Shown: piece by piece, positions 1-5,759 of the stretch
Layout of the letters: every line of letters begins with the position of its first letter
How positions within the stretch are numbered: the stretch's first letter is position 1
NCBI GenBank assembly: GCA_016287555.1
Contig: JAEFAK010000032.1
Span: 1-13,085, forward strand
Direction: 5' to 3'
DNA length: 13,085 bases
Origin: Oscillospiraceae bacterium
GTDB lineage: Bacteria; Bacillota; Clostridia; Oscillospirales; Oscillospiraceae
Notes under the pieces: model-generated
What the model was told of the DNA's origin: nothing
Databases searched by the model: none
What the model saw: the letters and a program-made list of their open reading frames with translations, nothing else
Position numbers and translations under genes: made by a program

Positions 1-1
1 C

Positions 2-292
2 GTCGCGGACCCGCGCGGCCTCGTCGTCTTCAGCAGCTGCTCCCACGCGGGCGCGGACGTCGTCCTCGCGGAGACGGCGCGCGCCTTCCCCGGAGAGAGG
101 ATATACGCCTTCGTCGGCGGACTTCACCTCTACCGCTCGCCCCGCGAAGAGATCGAGGCTCTCGCCGCCCGCGTCCTTGAGACGGGCGTCTCCCGCGTCG
201 TCACCGGCCACTGCACCGGCGAGGCGGCGGCGCTCCTGCGCGAAACGCTCGGGGACCGCCTCGAGCTGTTTTGCTCGGGCTATCGCATCTGA
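2..292 (+). CDS. Metallo-beta-lactamase-fold hydrolase, C-terminal fragment
   Basis: Only the last 96 residues are present; the gene enters from outside the left edge in the frame starting at base 2 and stops with TGA at 290-292. The fragment carries three His-containing motifs typical of the C-terminal half of the MBL-fold group resembling the 7,8-dihydropterin-6-yl-methyl-4-(beta-D-ribofuranosyl)aminobenzene phosphate synthase-like proteins (COG1237-type): SSCSHAG (about residues 12-18 of the fragment), GGLHLYR (38-44) and TGHCTG (68-73). In that family such His residues help hold the metal centre. The physiological substrate is usually unknown. A strong hairpin terminator follows 24 bases after the stop, so this is the last gene of its transcript. 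Family assignment is fairly secure; the exact function is not. Confidence 0.75.
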   Translation, partial: VADPRGLVVFSSCSHAGADVVLAETARAFPGERIYAFVGGLHLYRSPREEIEALAARVLETGVSRVVTGHCTGEAAALLRETLGDRLELFCSGYRI

Positions 293-310
293 CGGCGCGC
301 AGAACATATG

Positions 311-355
311 AAAAAACGGAGGGTCCCGGTGGCTTGTCGGGACCCTCCGCTTTTT
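311..355. terminator. Bidirectional intrinsic terminator
   Basis: A perfect 12-bp stem (317-328 with 338-349, CGGAGGGTCCCG type) encloses a 9-nt loop. It is flanked by six A at 311-316 and five T at 351-355, so it makes a U-tract terminator on both strands. It lies between convergent units: the MBL-fold gene on the plus strand and the feo operon on the minus strand, whose last stop is at 396-398. Confidence 0.9.
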
Positions 356-395
356 CAGAGGAGGTAAAAAGGAGAACTTACTGGAACTTACGGGA

Positions 396-749
396 TCATA
401 TTCGGAGGTTTTTGACTATCTCATATAATTCGTCGGTCATGACGCCTGCGAGAAGGGCCGCGTTTTCCCCGGCGACCGGCTCGGGCGCTCCGATGCGAAG
501 CAGCAGGGCCTTGACGGCGGCGCTCCTTTCCATGAGGCCGTCGGCCTCGGCCGCGCCGGCCTCCGTCAGAACGATCTCGTTTTTCGAGACCGTGACGAGC
601 CCCTCGGCCGCGAGCTTTTTGACCGCGTTGGTGACGCTCGGCCGCGAATAGCCGAGGGCCGCCGCTATATCGACGTTGCGCACGCGCGCCCCGTCCCTGC
701 CGAGCTGGCGTATCGTCTTCAGGTACGTCTGTCTTGAATCGTCCATCAT
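396..749 (-). CDS. DtxR-like winged-helix regulator lacking the metal ligands
   Basis: A 117-residue protein with a DtxR/MntR-type winged helix-turn-helix (about residues 22-62, recognition-helix stretch YSRPSVTNAVKKL) and a short helical dimerisation region; there is no SH3-like third domain. It aligns almost without gaps to the DtxR-family protein encoded at 4458-4838. However, the four primary-site positions that are Met11, Cys102, Glu105 and His106 there are Thr8, Ala98, Ala101 and Gly102 here, and the ancillary-type His80 is Ser76. It should still dimerise and bind DNA (inference) but probably not sense Fe or Mn through the classical site. It is the last gene of the feo operon. Its ATG overlaps the TGA of the HMA gene (ATGA, 746-749), implying translational coupling. 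A second in-frame ATG follows at 746. It could be a constitutive repressor, an antagonist of the iron repressor, or a decaying copy. Confidence 0.8.
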   Translation of the reverse strand: MMDDSRQTYLKTIRQLGRDGARVRNVDIAAALGYSRPSVTNAVKKLAAEGLVTVSKNEIVLTEAGAAEADGLMERSAAVKALLLRIGAPEPVAGENAALLAGVMTDELYEIVKNLRI

Positions 750-1003
750 GGCGTTTTCCCCCGCCCGAAGAGGGCTTTCTTCTCATAGGGGAGGACCTGC
801 ACGCCGTCGGCCTCGTAGCCGAGGGCGCGTATCTCCCGCATGACCGCCTCCGTGTCGAGGTCTTCCGCGACGACGGAGGTCTCGCATTTCTTCCTGCTCG
901 AAGCGGCGCTCTTTACGCCGGGAAAGCGCCGCACGGCGTCGTTTATATGGGCCTCGCACATGCCGCAGGCCATGCCGCGGACGGTGAAAACGTATCTGTT
1001 CAT
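746..1003 (-). CDS. Small heavy-metal-associated (HMA) domain protein
   Basis: An 85-residue cytoplasmic protein with a ferredoxin-like HMA fold. It has the metal-binding loop GMACGMC (residues 10-16, a CxxC pair), the helix AHINDAVRRFPGV, and the final strand and loop ALGYEAD near residue 65. In the family the CxxC pair binds Cu(I) or other soft or transition metals in chaperones and P-type ATPase domains. An additional Cys in RKKCET (near residue 40) lies on the strand after helix 1. The start ATG at 1003 is preceded by GGGAGG and overlaps the stop of the upstream Cys-rich gene by ATGA (1000-1003). Its place inside a feo operon suggests it serves iron uptake or protects against co-imported metals; the metal itself cannot be read from the sequence. 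Confidence 0.85.
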   Translation of the reverse strand: MNRYVFTVRGMACGMCEAHINDAVRRFPGVKSAASSRKKCETSVVAEDLDTEAVMREIRALGYEADGVQVLPYEKKALFGRGKTP

Positions 1004-1224
1004 GAGGACCTCCCGCCTCCCTGCGGGGAGACCTTCGGCCCCTTCGCGTTCTTCGCCGCATTATGGCAGCTTCCGGCCATGGCGCAGTGGGCGCAGTTCG
1101 CCCCGCAGGTCGAGCGGCCGGCCTTTTTGTCCCGCACGAGCGAGACGGCGACCGCCGCTATGACCGCCAGCAGCACGAGCGCCGCGATGACGGTACCCAG
1201 ATATTCGGAAAGCCATGCAAGCAT
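1000..1224 (-). CDS. FeoB-associated Cys-rich membrane protein
   Basis: A 74-residue protein: one N-terminal transmembrane helix (about residues 8-29), then a basic stop-transfer RDKK, a cysteine cluster (Cys40, Cys44, Cys47, Cys53, spacing C-x3-C-x2-C-x5-C) and a Gly/Lys/Ser-rich tail. This matches the small FeoB-associated Cys-rich proteins found directly downstream of feoB in many Firmicutes, sometimes regarded as the counterpart of FeoC. Its cytoplasmic cysteines may accept or relay Fe(II), or carry a metal or cluster; that is inference. The start ATG at 1224 follows a good AAAGGAG site. It lies 68 bases after feoB and overlaps the next gene by 4 bases. Confidence 0.85.
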   Translation of the reverse strand: MLAWLSEYLGTVIAALVLLAVIAAVAVSLVRDKKAGRSTCGANCAHCAMAGSCHNAAKNAKGPKVSPQGGGRSS

Positions 1225-1292
1225 TGGACAGGGCTCCTTTCATAAGAGCTTGCGGGACGCGCGGTGCGGATGTCCGCAGGCGCGGTGCGGGA

Positions 1293-3710
1293 TCATTTGA
1301 CCTTGACGGGCTGCGTGAGCCTCGTCGCCTCCTTATAGGGACGGACGAGCATGTAGATGATAAAGGCGAGGACTATGATCGCGGCGATGAGCCCGACGAC
1401 GCTGACGCCGCCCGCGAATATCGCGCCGAACTGATTTATCATCAGCGCTATCGCGTAGGCGAAGACGCACTGGTAGCCGATGGCGAACCAGGTCCATTTG
1501 GCGCTGTTCATCTCGCGCCTTATCGCGCCGATGGCCGCGAAGCAGGGCGCGCACAGCAGGTTGAAGACGAGGAAGGAGAAGCCCGTGACGCCCGTGAACG
1601 AGGCGGCGAGCGTATCGTAGACGTTTCCGGCGGCGCCGTAGAGGATGCCCATCGTGCCGACGATGTTCTCCTTGGCGACGAGCCCCGTTATGGAGGCGAC
1701 GGTCGCCTGCCAGTTGCCCCAGCCGAGCGGGGCGAAGATCCAGCATATCGCGCTGCCTATGCGGGCGAGTATGGAGCAGTCGAGCTCGTCCTCGGCCAGC
1801 ATGCGGAAGCCGTCGTCGGCCCAGCCGAAGAAGGACGTGAACCAGACGAGTATCGTCGAGAGCAGGATGATCGTCCCGGCCTTCTTGATGAAGCTCCAGC
1901 CGCGCTCCCACATCGAGCGGAGCACGTTTTTGAGCGTCGGCCAGTGGTAGGCCGGGAGCTCCATGACGAAGGGGGCAGGATCGCCGGCGAACATGCGCGT
2001 CTTCTTTAGCATTATGCCGGAGACGACTATCGCCGCGACGCCGATGAAGTAGGCGCTCGTCGCTATCCAGGCGCTGCCGCCGAATATCGCGCCGGCTATC
2101 ATCGCGATGAAGGGCACCTTCGCCCCGCAGGGGATGAACGTCGTCGTCATTATGGTCATGCGGCGGTCTCGCTCGTTTTCGATGGTGCGCGAGGCCATGA
2201 CGCCGGGGATGCCGCAGCCGGCGCCGATGAGCATCGGGATGAAGGATTTGCCGGAAAGGCCGAAGCGGCGGAAGATGCGGTCGAGCACGAAGGCGATGCG
2301 CGCCATATAGCCGCAGGCCTCAAGGAACGCCAGCATCAGGAACAGCACAAGCATCTGCGGGACGAAGCCGAGCACCGCGCCGACGCCGGCCACGATACCC
2401 TTGAGCACGACGCCGCGTATGACCGCGCCCGCCCCCTCGTCGGAGACGTGCAGCGCGTCGAGCAGGTTTTCTATAAGGACCGGTATGCCGGGGACCCAGA
2501 CGCCGTATCCGGCCGGATCGGGCTCCTCGCCCATCTCGCCGAGGGTCTTTACGGCCTCCTCGTAGTCCTCAAGGGAGGCTGTCGCCGTCTCGACGGCGAG
2601 GGTCTCCTCGTCCTCTATCTCGTATTCGAAGTCGCCGGTCGGGGCGGAGCCGTTTTCCTCTATGTAGGCCTCGTAGCCGCCGACGATGAGCGAGGCCTCG
2701 CCGTATGCCTCGGCGGCCTCGTTATAGCTCTTCGAGCCTATGCCGAAAAGGTGCCAGCCGTCGCCGAAGAGGCCGTCGTTGGCCCAGTCGGTCGCGGGGG
2801 CGCCGACGCCGACCATCGCGACCCAGTAGACGATGAACATGACGACCGCGAATATCGGAAGGCCGAGCCAGCGGTTCGTGACGACCTTGTCTATCCTGTC
2901 GGAGGCGGTCAGACCGCCGACGTTTTTCTTCTTGTAGCAGGTCTTGATGAGGTCGGCTATGAGCAGATAACGCTCGTTGGTGATTATGGACTCCGCGTCG
3001 TCGTCGAGCTCCGCCTCGACGGCCTTGATGTCGCCCTCGATGTGCTCCTTGACCTCGGCGGAGACGTCGAGCTTCGCGAGCACCTTCTCGTCGCGCTCGA
3101 AGATCTTGACGGCGTACCAGCGCTGCTGCTCCTCGGGGAAGCCGTGCACGGCCGCCTCCTCGATGTGCGCGAGGGCGTGCTCGACGCTGCCGGAGAATGC
3201 GTGATGCGGGACGCTCTTTCCGCCCTGCGCCGCCTCTATGGCGGCCTCGGCCGCCTCCTTGACGCCCGTCTCCTTGAGCGCGGATATCTCGACGACTCTG
3301 CAGCCGAGCGCGCGGGAGAGCTCCTTCGTGTCTATCCTGTCGCCGTTTTTCCTGACGACGTCCATCATGTTGACGGCGACGACGACGGGGATGCCGAGCT
3401 CCATGAGCTGGGTCGTCAGATAGAGGTTGCGCTCGAGGTTGGTGCCGTCGACGATGTTGAGTATCGCGTCGGGCCGCTCGTCGATGAGGTAGTTTCTCGC
3501 GACGACCTCCTCAAGCGTGTAGGGCGAGAGGGAATAGATGCCGGGAAGGTCCGTTATCGTGACGTCGGAGCGCTTTTTGAGCCTGCCTTCCTTTTTTTCG
3601 ACCGTGACGCCCGGCCAGTTGCCGACGAACTGGTTCGAGCCGGTCAGGGCGTTGAACAGCGTCGTCTTGCCGCTGTTCGGGTTGCCCGCCAGAGCTATTC
3701 GTATGTTCAT
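1293..3710 (-). CDS. feoB: Ferrous iron transporter FeoB
   Basis: An 805-residue membrane protein that imports Fe(II) with an N-terminal G-protein domain. Visible GTPase motifs are G1 GNPNSGKT (9-16), G2 Thr36 in PGVTVE, G3 DLPG (54-57), G4 NMMD (114-117) and G5 SAL (143-145). A helical GDI-like region follows (about 170-265). The first membrane helix is near 283-301, and the Gate/FeoB_C core carries the conserved GCGIPGVMASRTI (498-510) and PCGAKVPF (527-534) segments. Between the first helix and the next membrane region (about 430) there is a roughly 100-residue, very acidic Asp/Glu-rich insertion (about 305-405), predicted outside the cell. The start has AGGAAGG upstream. It lies 51 bases after feoA, with a hairpin in the gap, and is co-transcribed with the minus-strand feo genes. 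Confidence 0.97.
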   Translation of the reverse strand: MNIRIALAGNPNSGKTTLFNALTGSNQFVGNWPGVTVEKKEGRLKKRSDVTITDLPGIYSLSPYTLEEVVARNYLIDERPDAILNIVDGTNLERNLYLTTQLMELGIPVVVAVNMMDVVRKNGDRIDTKELSRALGCRVVEISALKETGVKEAAEAAIEAAQGGKSVPHHAFSGSVEHALAHIEEAAVHGFPEEQQRWYAVKIFERDEKVLAKLDVSAEVKEHIEGDIKAVEAELDDDAESIITNERYLLIADLIKTCYKKKNVGGLTASDRIDKVVTNRWLGLPIFAVVMFIVYWVAMVGVGAPATDWANDGLFGDGWHLFGIGSKSYNEAAEAYGEASLIVGGYEAYIEENGSAPTGDFEYEIEDEETLAVETATASLEDYEEAVKTLGEMGEEPDPAGYGVWVPGIPVLIENLLDALHVSDEGAGAVIRGVVLKGIVAGVGAVLGFVPQMLVLFLMLAFLEACGYMARIAFVLDRIFRRFGLSGKSFIPMLIGAGCGIPGVMASRTIENERDRRMTIMTTTFIPCGAKVPFIAMIAGAIFGGSAWIATSAYFIGVAAIVVSGIMLKKTRMFAGDPAPFVMELPAYHWPTLKNVLRSMWERGWSFIKKAGTIILLSTILVWFTSFFGWADDGFRMLAEDELDCSILARIGSAICWIFAPLGWGNWQATVASITGLVAKENIVGTMGILYGAAGNVYDTLAASFTGVTGFSFLVFNLLCAPCFAAIGAIRREMNSAKWTWFAIGYQCVFAYAIALMINQFGAIFAGGVSVVGLIAAIIVLAFIIYMLVRPYKEATRLTQPVKVK

Positions 3711-3729
3711 GGTTTCGTCCTTCCTTTAA

Positions 3730-3749
3730 CGGCCGCGCAAGGGCGGCCG
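3730..3749 (-). other. Intercistronic hairpin between feoA and feoB
   Basis: A perfect 7-bp G+C stem (3730-3736 with 3743-3749) with a 6-nt loop lies in the 51-base gap, just upstream of the feoB ribosome binding site. There is no U-tract on the minus strand, so it is not a standard terminator. It could set mRNA stability or modulate feoB translation; this role is inferred. Confidence 0.5.
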
Positions 3750-3761
3750 GCTGTCACTTCT

Positions 3762-3983
3762 TTATTCGACCTCGACCATCTCTGCGTCCGCCTTGCGGAG
3801 CGAGAGCTCGTAGCCGCGGACCGTCACCTCGACGGGATCGCCCAGCGGGGCGACCTTGCGGACGTAGACCTCCGTGCCGCGGGTCAGGCCCATGTCCATG
3901 ATGCGGCGCTTTACCGCGCCCTCGCCGTGGAGCTTTTTGACCTTGACGGTCTGGCCTATTTTGGCCGATCTGAGAGTGTTCAT
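3762..3983 (-). CDS. feoA: FeoA domain protein (second feoA of the operon)
   Basis: A 73-residue cytoplasmic SH3-like FeoA protein. It shows the family pattern of a basic N-terminal strand (GQTVKVKKL), the central helix and turn RRIMDMGLTRGTEVYV (27-42), and the closing strands PLGDPVEVTVRGYELSLRKADA. FeoA proteins support FeoB-dependent Fe(II) uptake, probably by binding FeoB. The MDMGLTRG signature marks this as the canonical copy, next to feoB. The start at 3983 follows GAAAGGAG. The gene begins 16 bases after the first feoA of the operon. Confidence 0.95.
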   Translation of the reverse strand: MNTLRSAKIGQTVKVKKLHGEGAVKRRIMDMGLTRGTEVYVRKVAPLGDPVEVTVRGYELSLRKADAEMVEVE

Positions 3984-3999
3984 GCTTTTGCGCTCCTTT

Positions 4000-4212
4000 C
4001 TAAATCATGATGCGGCGCGCCATTTCCTCGCTTATCGCGACGCGCGCCTCCTTGACCTTGACGATGACGTTGCCGGACATGGAGGTTATGACCGTGACCG
4101 TCCCGCCGACGACGAAACCGAGATTTTCGAGATGCTTTCTGACCTCGGGGCTGCCGCCGAGCTTCCGTATGACGTTTTCCTCTCCGACGGACGCCAGAGC
4201 CAACGGCATCAT
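4000..4212 (-). CDS. feoA: FeoA domain protein (first gene of the feo operon)
   Basis: A 70-residue FeoA-like protein with the central LENLGFVVGGTVTVI (about 28-42) and final strands SGNVIVKVKEARVAISEEMARRI. It diverges clearly from the other FeoA in the operon: the basic first strand is replaced by a region rich in Glu and Lys (GEENVIRKLGG). I chose the ATG at 4212 because GGAGG (4221-4225) lies 8 bases upstream. The GTG at 4221, which would add three residues, overlaps that site and is an unlikely start. It is the promoter-proximal gene, with the iron operators lying in its 5' leader. Two unlike FeoA proteins beside one FeoB is common in Firmicutes and suggests different partner surfaces. 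Confidence 0.92.
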   Translation of the reverse strand: MMPLALASVGEENVIRKLGGSPEVRKHLENLGFVVGGTVTVITSMSGNVIVKVKEARVAISEEMARRIMI

Positions 4213-4230
4213 CGCGCTCACCTCCGTGCA

Positions 4231-4248
4231 AGTTAGCTGCGGCTAACT
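4231..4248. promoter_or_regulatory. Iron-box-like operator 1 (feo leader)
   Basis: An 18-bp inverted repeat with 7-bp perfect arms, AGTTAGC-n4-GCTAACT. The half-site matches the TTAGGTTAGC-type iron boxes known for DtxR/IdeR repressors. It lies about 45-60 bases downstream of the inferred feo start point and just before the first feoA ribosome binding site. Confidence 0.75.
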
Positions 4249-4264
4249 CAAAGGGATTTGTTTC

Positions 4265-4289
4265 GGTTAGCAGTTGCCCACCGCTAACC
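4265..4289. promoter_or_regulatory. Iron-box-like operator 2 (compound, near the feo start point)
   Basis: The outer arms CGGTTAGC (4264-4271) and GCTAACCG (4283-4290) are perfect but 11 bases apart, 7 more than in the other two operators. Inside them, 4272-4289 (AGTTGCC-n4-GCTAACC) also fits the 18-bp operator model, and 4265-4282 fits it more weakly. The site therefore looks like two overlapping operators offset by 7 bases. It lies just downstream of the inferred transcription start. Confidence 0.6.
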
Positions 4290-4298
4290 GTTGACTAC

Positions 4299-4327
4299 AT
4301 TATAGTTACCTCGCGCTAACTTGTCAA
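4299..4327 (-). promoter_or_regulatory. feo operon promoter (consensus sigma-70 type)
   Basis: On the minus strand a perfect TTGACA (4327-4322) is followed by exactly 17 bases and a perfect TATAAT (4304-4299). The expected start point is near 4292. Such a full-consensus promoter implies very high expression unless repressed, which fits the three iron-box-like operators placed on and after it. Confidence 0.9.
4304..4321. promoter_or_regulatory. Iron-box-like operator 3 (in the feo promoter spacer)
   Basis: AGTTACC-n4-GCTAACT is an 18-bp inverted repeat with one mismatch between arms and the same geometry as operator 1. It fills the spacer between the -35 and -10 boxes of the feo promoter, so a bound repressor would block RNA polymerase. 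This is the site most likely to give iron repression. Confidence 0.75.
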
Positions 4328-4396
4328 TAGCCGAAAAGAAAAATTTTCGGGGAAAAGCGGCTCCGGCGCGCGCCGTTTGCCGCCGCTTCCGGGAGC

Positions 4397-4425
4397 TTGC
4401 TTTTTCCCGCGCGGTCTGCTAAAAT
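4397..4425 (+). promoter_or_regulatory. Promoter of the divergent DtxR-family gene
   Basis: TTGCTT (4397-4402), a 17-base spacer and TAAAAT (4420-4425) give a good sigma-70-type promoter, with a start point near 4432 and a leader of about 25 bases. No GTTAGC-type repeat overlaps it; the nearest operator is about 75 bases away. The repressor is therefore not obviously autoregulated. Confidence 0.7.
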
Positions 4426-4457
4426 ATGCCTGAAGACAAAGGAAGGGAGCTGTCGCC

Positions 4458-4838
4458 ATGGCGGCAAAGATCCAGGAATCCGGCGAAATGTACCTCGAGA
4501 CGATACTCATCCTCTCGAAAAAGAAGAACGTCGTCCGGAGCATAGACATAGTCGAATACATGGGCTTTTCCAAGCCCTCGGTCAGCAGGGCCATGGCCAG
4601 GCTGCGCGAGGATAAGTATATCGTCATGGACGCAGACGGCTTCATCGCCCTGACGGAGAAGGGCCGAGCCCTCGCCGGGAAGATATACGAGCGCCATACC
4701 GCGCTGACGCGCTTTCTCGTAGGCATAGGAGTCGATGAGGAGACCGCCGCGGCCGACGCCTGCAAGATGGAGCACGACATCTCCGACGAGACCTTCGAGG
4801 CCATGAAGCGCCACGCGGCCGAGCACGGGAAGGCCTGA
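4458..4838 (+). CDS. DtxR-family iron-dependent repressor (two-domain form)
   Basis: A 126-residue repressor: winged helix-turn-helix (about residues 8-62, recognition-helix stretch FSKPSVSRAMARL), then a helical dimerisation and metal domain. It lacks the SH3-like third domain of the roughly 230-residue DtxR/IdeR proteins. Compared with DtxR, the primary-site residues are all present and even similarly numbered: Met11, Cys102, Glu105 and His106 (the CKMEH motif). Met and Cys here are the iron-type set, whereas MntR has Asp8 and Glu99 at these places. Of the ancillary site only His80 is kept. It is divergent from feo and separated from it by three iron-box-like operators, so it most likely represses feo when Fe(II) is plentiful. 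The start ATG at 4458 has GGAAGGGAG 8 bases upstream. Confidence 0.9.
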   Translation: MAAKIQESGEMYLETILILSKKKNVVRSIDIVEYMGFSKPSVSRAMARLREDKYIVMDADGFIALTEKGRALAGKIYERHTALTRFLVGIGVDEETAAADACKMEHDISDETFEAMKRHAAEHGKA

Positions 4839-4843
4839 AAAGA

Positions 4844-4871
4844 GCGGCCGCGGGGCCGCGGAGGAACTTTT
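4844..4871 (+). terminator. Weak hairpin after the DtxR-family gene
   Basis: A 6-bp GCGGCC/GGCCGC stem (4844-4849 with 4854-4859) and 4-nt loop start 6 bases after the stop codon. The T-run (4868-4871) comes 8 bases after the stem, which is poor for intrinsic termination. Confidence 0.35.
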
Positions 4872-4911
4872 GATCGGTGTGCGGCGTCTTAAGGCTGACC
4901 GCACATCGATC
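4872..4911 (+). repeat. Long inverted repeat upstream of the SIMPL lipoprotein gene
   Basis: Arms 4872-4884 (GATCGGTGTGCGG) and 4899-4911 (CCGCACATCGATC) pair at 12 of 13 positions around a 14-nt loop. The T-rich stretch after it (CTTTGCGTTT) is interrupted. It could be a terminator for the repressor gene, a leader hairpin of the next gene, or an operator; the sequence does not decide. Confidence 0.5.
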
Positions 4912-4951
4912 TTTGCGTTTGCGAGATGAAAGCTCAAGGGAGGTATACGTT

Positions 4952-5701
4952 ATGAAAAATACATCGAAGAGGATGATTTGCCTCGCGCTGGGGCTCATGC
5001 TGCTTCTGGGGCTCGCGGGCTGCGCGGGCACGGCGGCGTCTCCGGCCGCCGCTCCGGCCGAGCAGGAGCCGGAGATAACCGTCTCCGCGACGAGCACCGT
5101 CCGCCTCGTCCCGGACAAGGCGACGGTATCCTTCGGCGTGACGACGCAGGAGGAGACGGCGGAGGCCGCGCAGGAGAAGAACACCGAGGCCGTCAATAAG
5201 GTCATGGACGTCCTGACCGGCCGCGGGATAGAGGAAAAGAGCATCCGCACCGACCGTTACAGCATGTACCCTCAGTACGACTGGTCGGAAAAAGGGGAAC
5301 AGAGGATAATCGGATACGTCGTGACGACGTCCATGTCCGTCCGCGATCAGGACATCGAGGACCTGGGGAAGCTCATCTCCGCCTGCGTTGAGGCCGGGAT
5401 AAACAACGTCGACAGCGTGACCTTCCTCTGCAGCGGCTATGACGAGGCTTACAGTCAGGCGCTCGCGCAGGCCGTCGAGGCCGCGCGCGAAAAGGCCGCG
5501 GCCATAGCTGCCGCGGCAGGGAAAAAGCTCGGCGAGCCGGTCTCCGTAGCGGAGGGCTGGCAGGACGCCTCCGCCAAATACGGGCGGGACGCGAACATGG
5601 CGTTTCCCATGGACGAGGCAGACAACATCGCCGGGCCCGTCCTCCAGCCGGGCGAGACGGAGATAAACGCGAGCGTGACGGTAAAGTACCGCATGGACTG
5701 A
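4952..5701 (+). CDS. SIMPL-domain (DUF541) lipoprotein
   Basis: A 249-residue exported lipoprotein. It has a basic N-terminus, a hydrophobic stretch 9-22, lipobox LAGC with Cys24, and a short Ala/Pro linker. A SIMPL/DUF541 domain then runs from about residue 40 (EITVSATSTVRLVPDKATVSFGV) to the end (TEINASVTVKYRMD). The internal helical segment QAVEAAREKAAAIAAAAGKKLGEPVSV is typical of the family. Bacterial SIMPL proteins sit in the periplasm or on the cell surface; their role is poorly defined, with some linked to oxidative stress or membrane integrity. I chose ATG 4952 because AGGGAGG precedes it by 8 bases and it yields a proper signal peptide. It is followed by a strong terminator and appears monocistronic. 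No iron operator is visible upstream. Confidence 0.9.
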   Translation: MKNTSKRMICLALGLMLLLGLAGCAGTAASPAAAPAEQEPEITVSATSTVRLVPDKATVSFGVTTQEETAEAAQEKNTEAVNKVMDVLTGRGIEEKSIRTDRYSMYPQYDWSEKGEQRIIGYVVTTSMSVRDQDIEDLGKLISACVEAGINNVDSVTFLCSGYDEAYSQALAQAVEAAREKAAAIAAAAGKKLGEPVSVAEGWQDASAKYGRDANMAFPMDEADNIAGPVLQPGETEINASVTVKYRMD

Positions 5702-5718
5702 ACGCGAAAACGATACGG

Positions 5719-5759
5719 AGGGGCGCGGCCTTGAGCAAGCTCGGGGCCGCGCCCCTTTT
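5719..5759 (+). terminator. Intrinsic terminator after the SIMPL gene
   Basis: A perfect 12-bp stem (5719-5730 with 5745-5756) is followed by TTTT (5756-5759). The 14-nt loop itself contains a small GAGC/GCTC pairing. It begins 17 bases after the stop codon. Confidence 0.85.

Noticed and set aside
2448..4010. 520-residue plus-strand frame opposite feoB and feoA
   Set aside because: It is a shadow of feoB. The GTPase motifs and Gate motifs on the minus strand leave no doubt about the coding strand.
4231..4321. CRISPR-like or direct repeat array from the recurring GTTAGC/GCTAAC units
   Set aside because: The units are short palindromic half-sites in fixed geometry on a promoter, with no spacers of uniform length and no cas genes; they are operators.
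4904..4951. Longer N-terminus for the SIMPL protein, starting at 4877
   Set aside because: It would place 25 polar residues before the signal peptide, and its start falls within the inverted repeat. ATG 4952 has a strong ribosome binding site and gives a proper lipobox distance.
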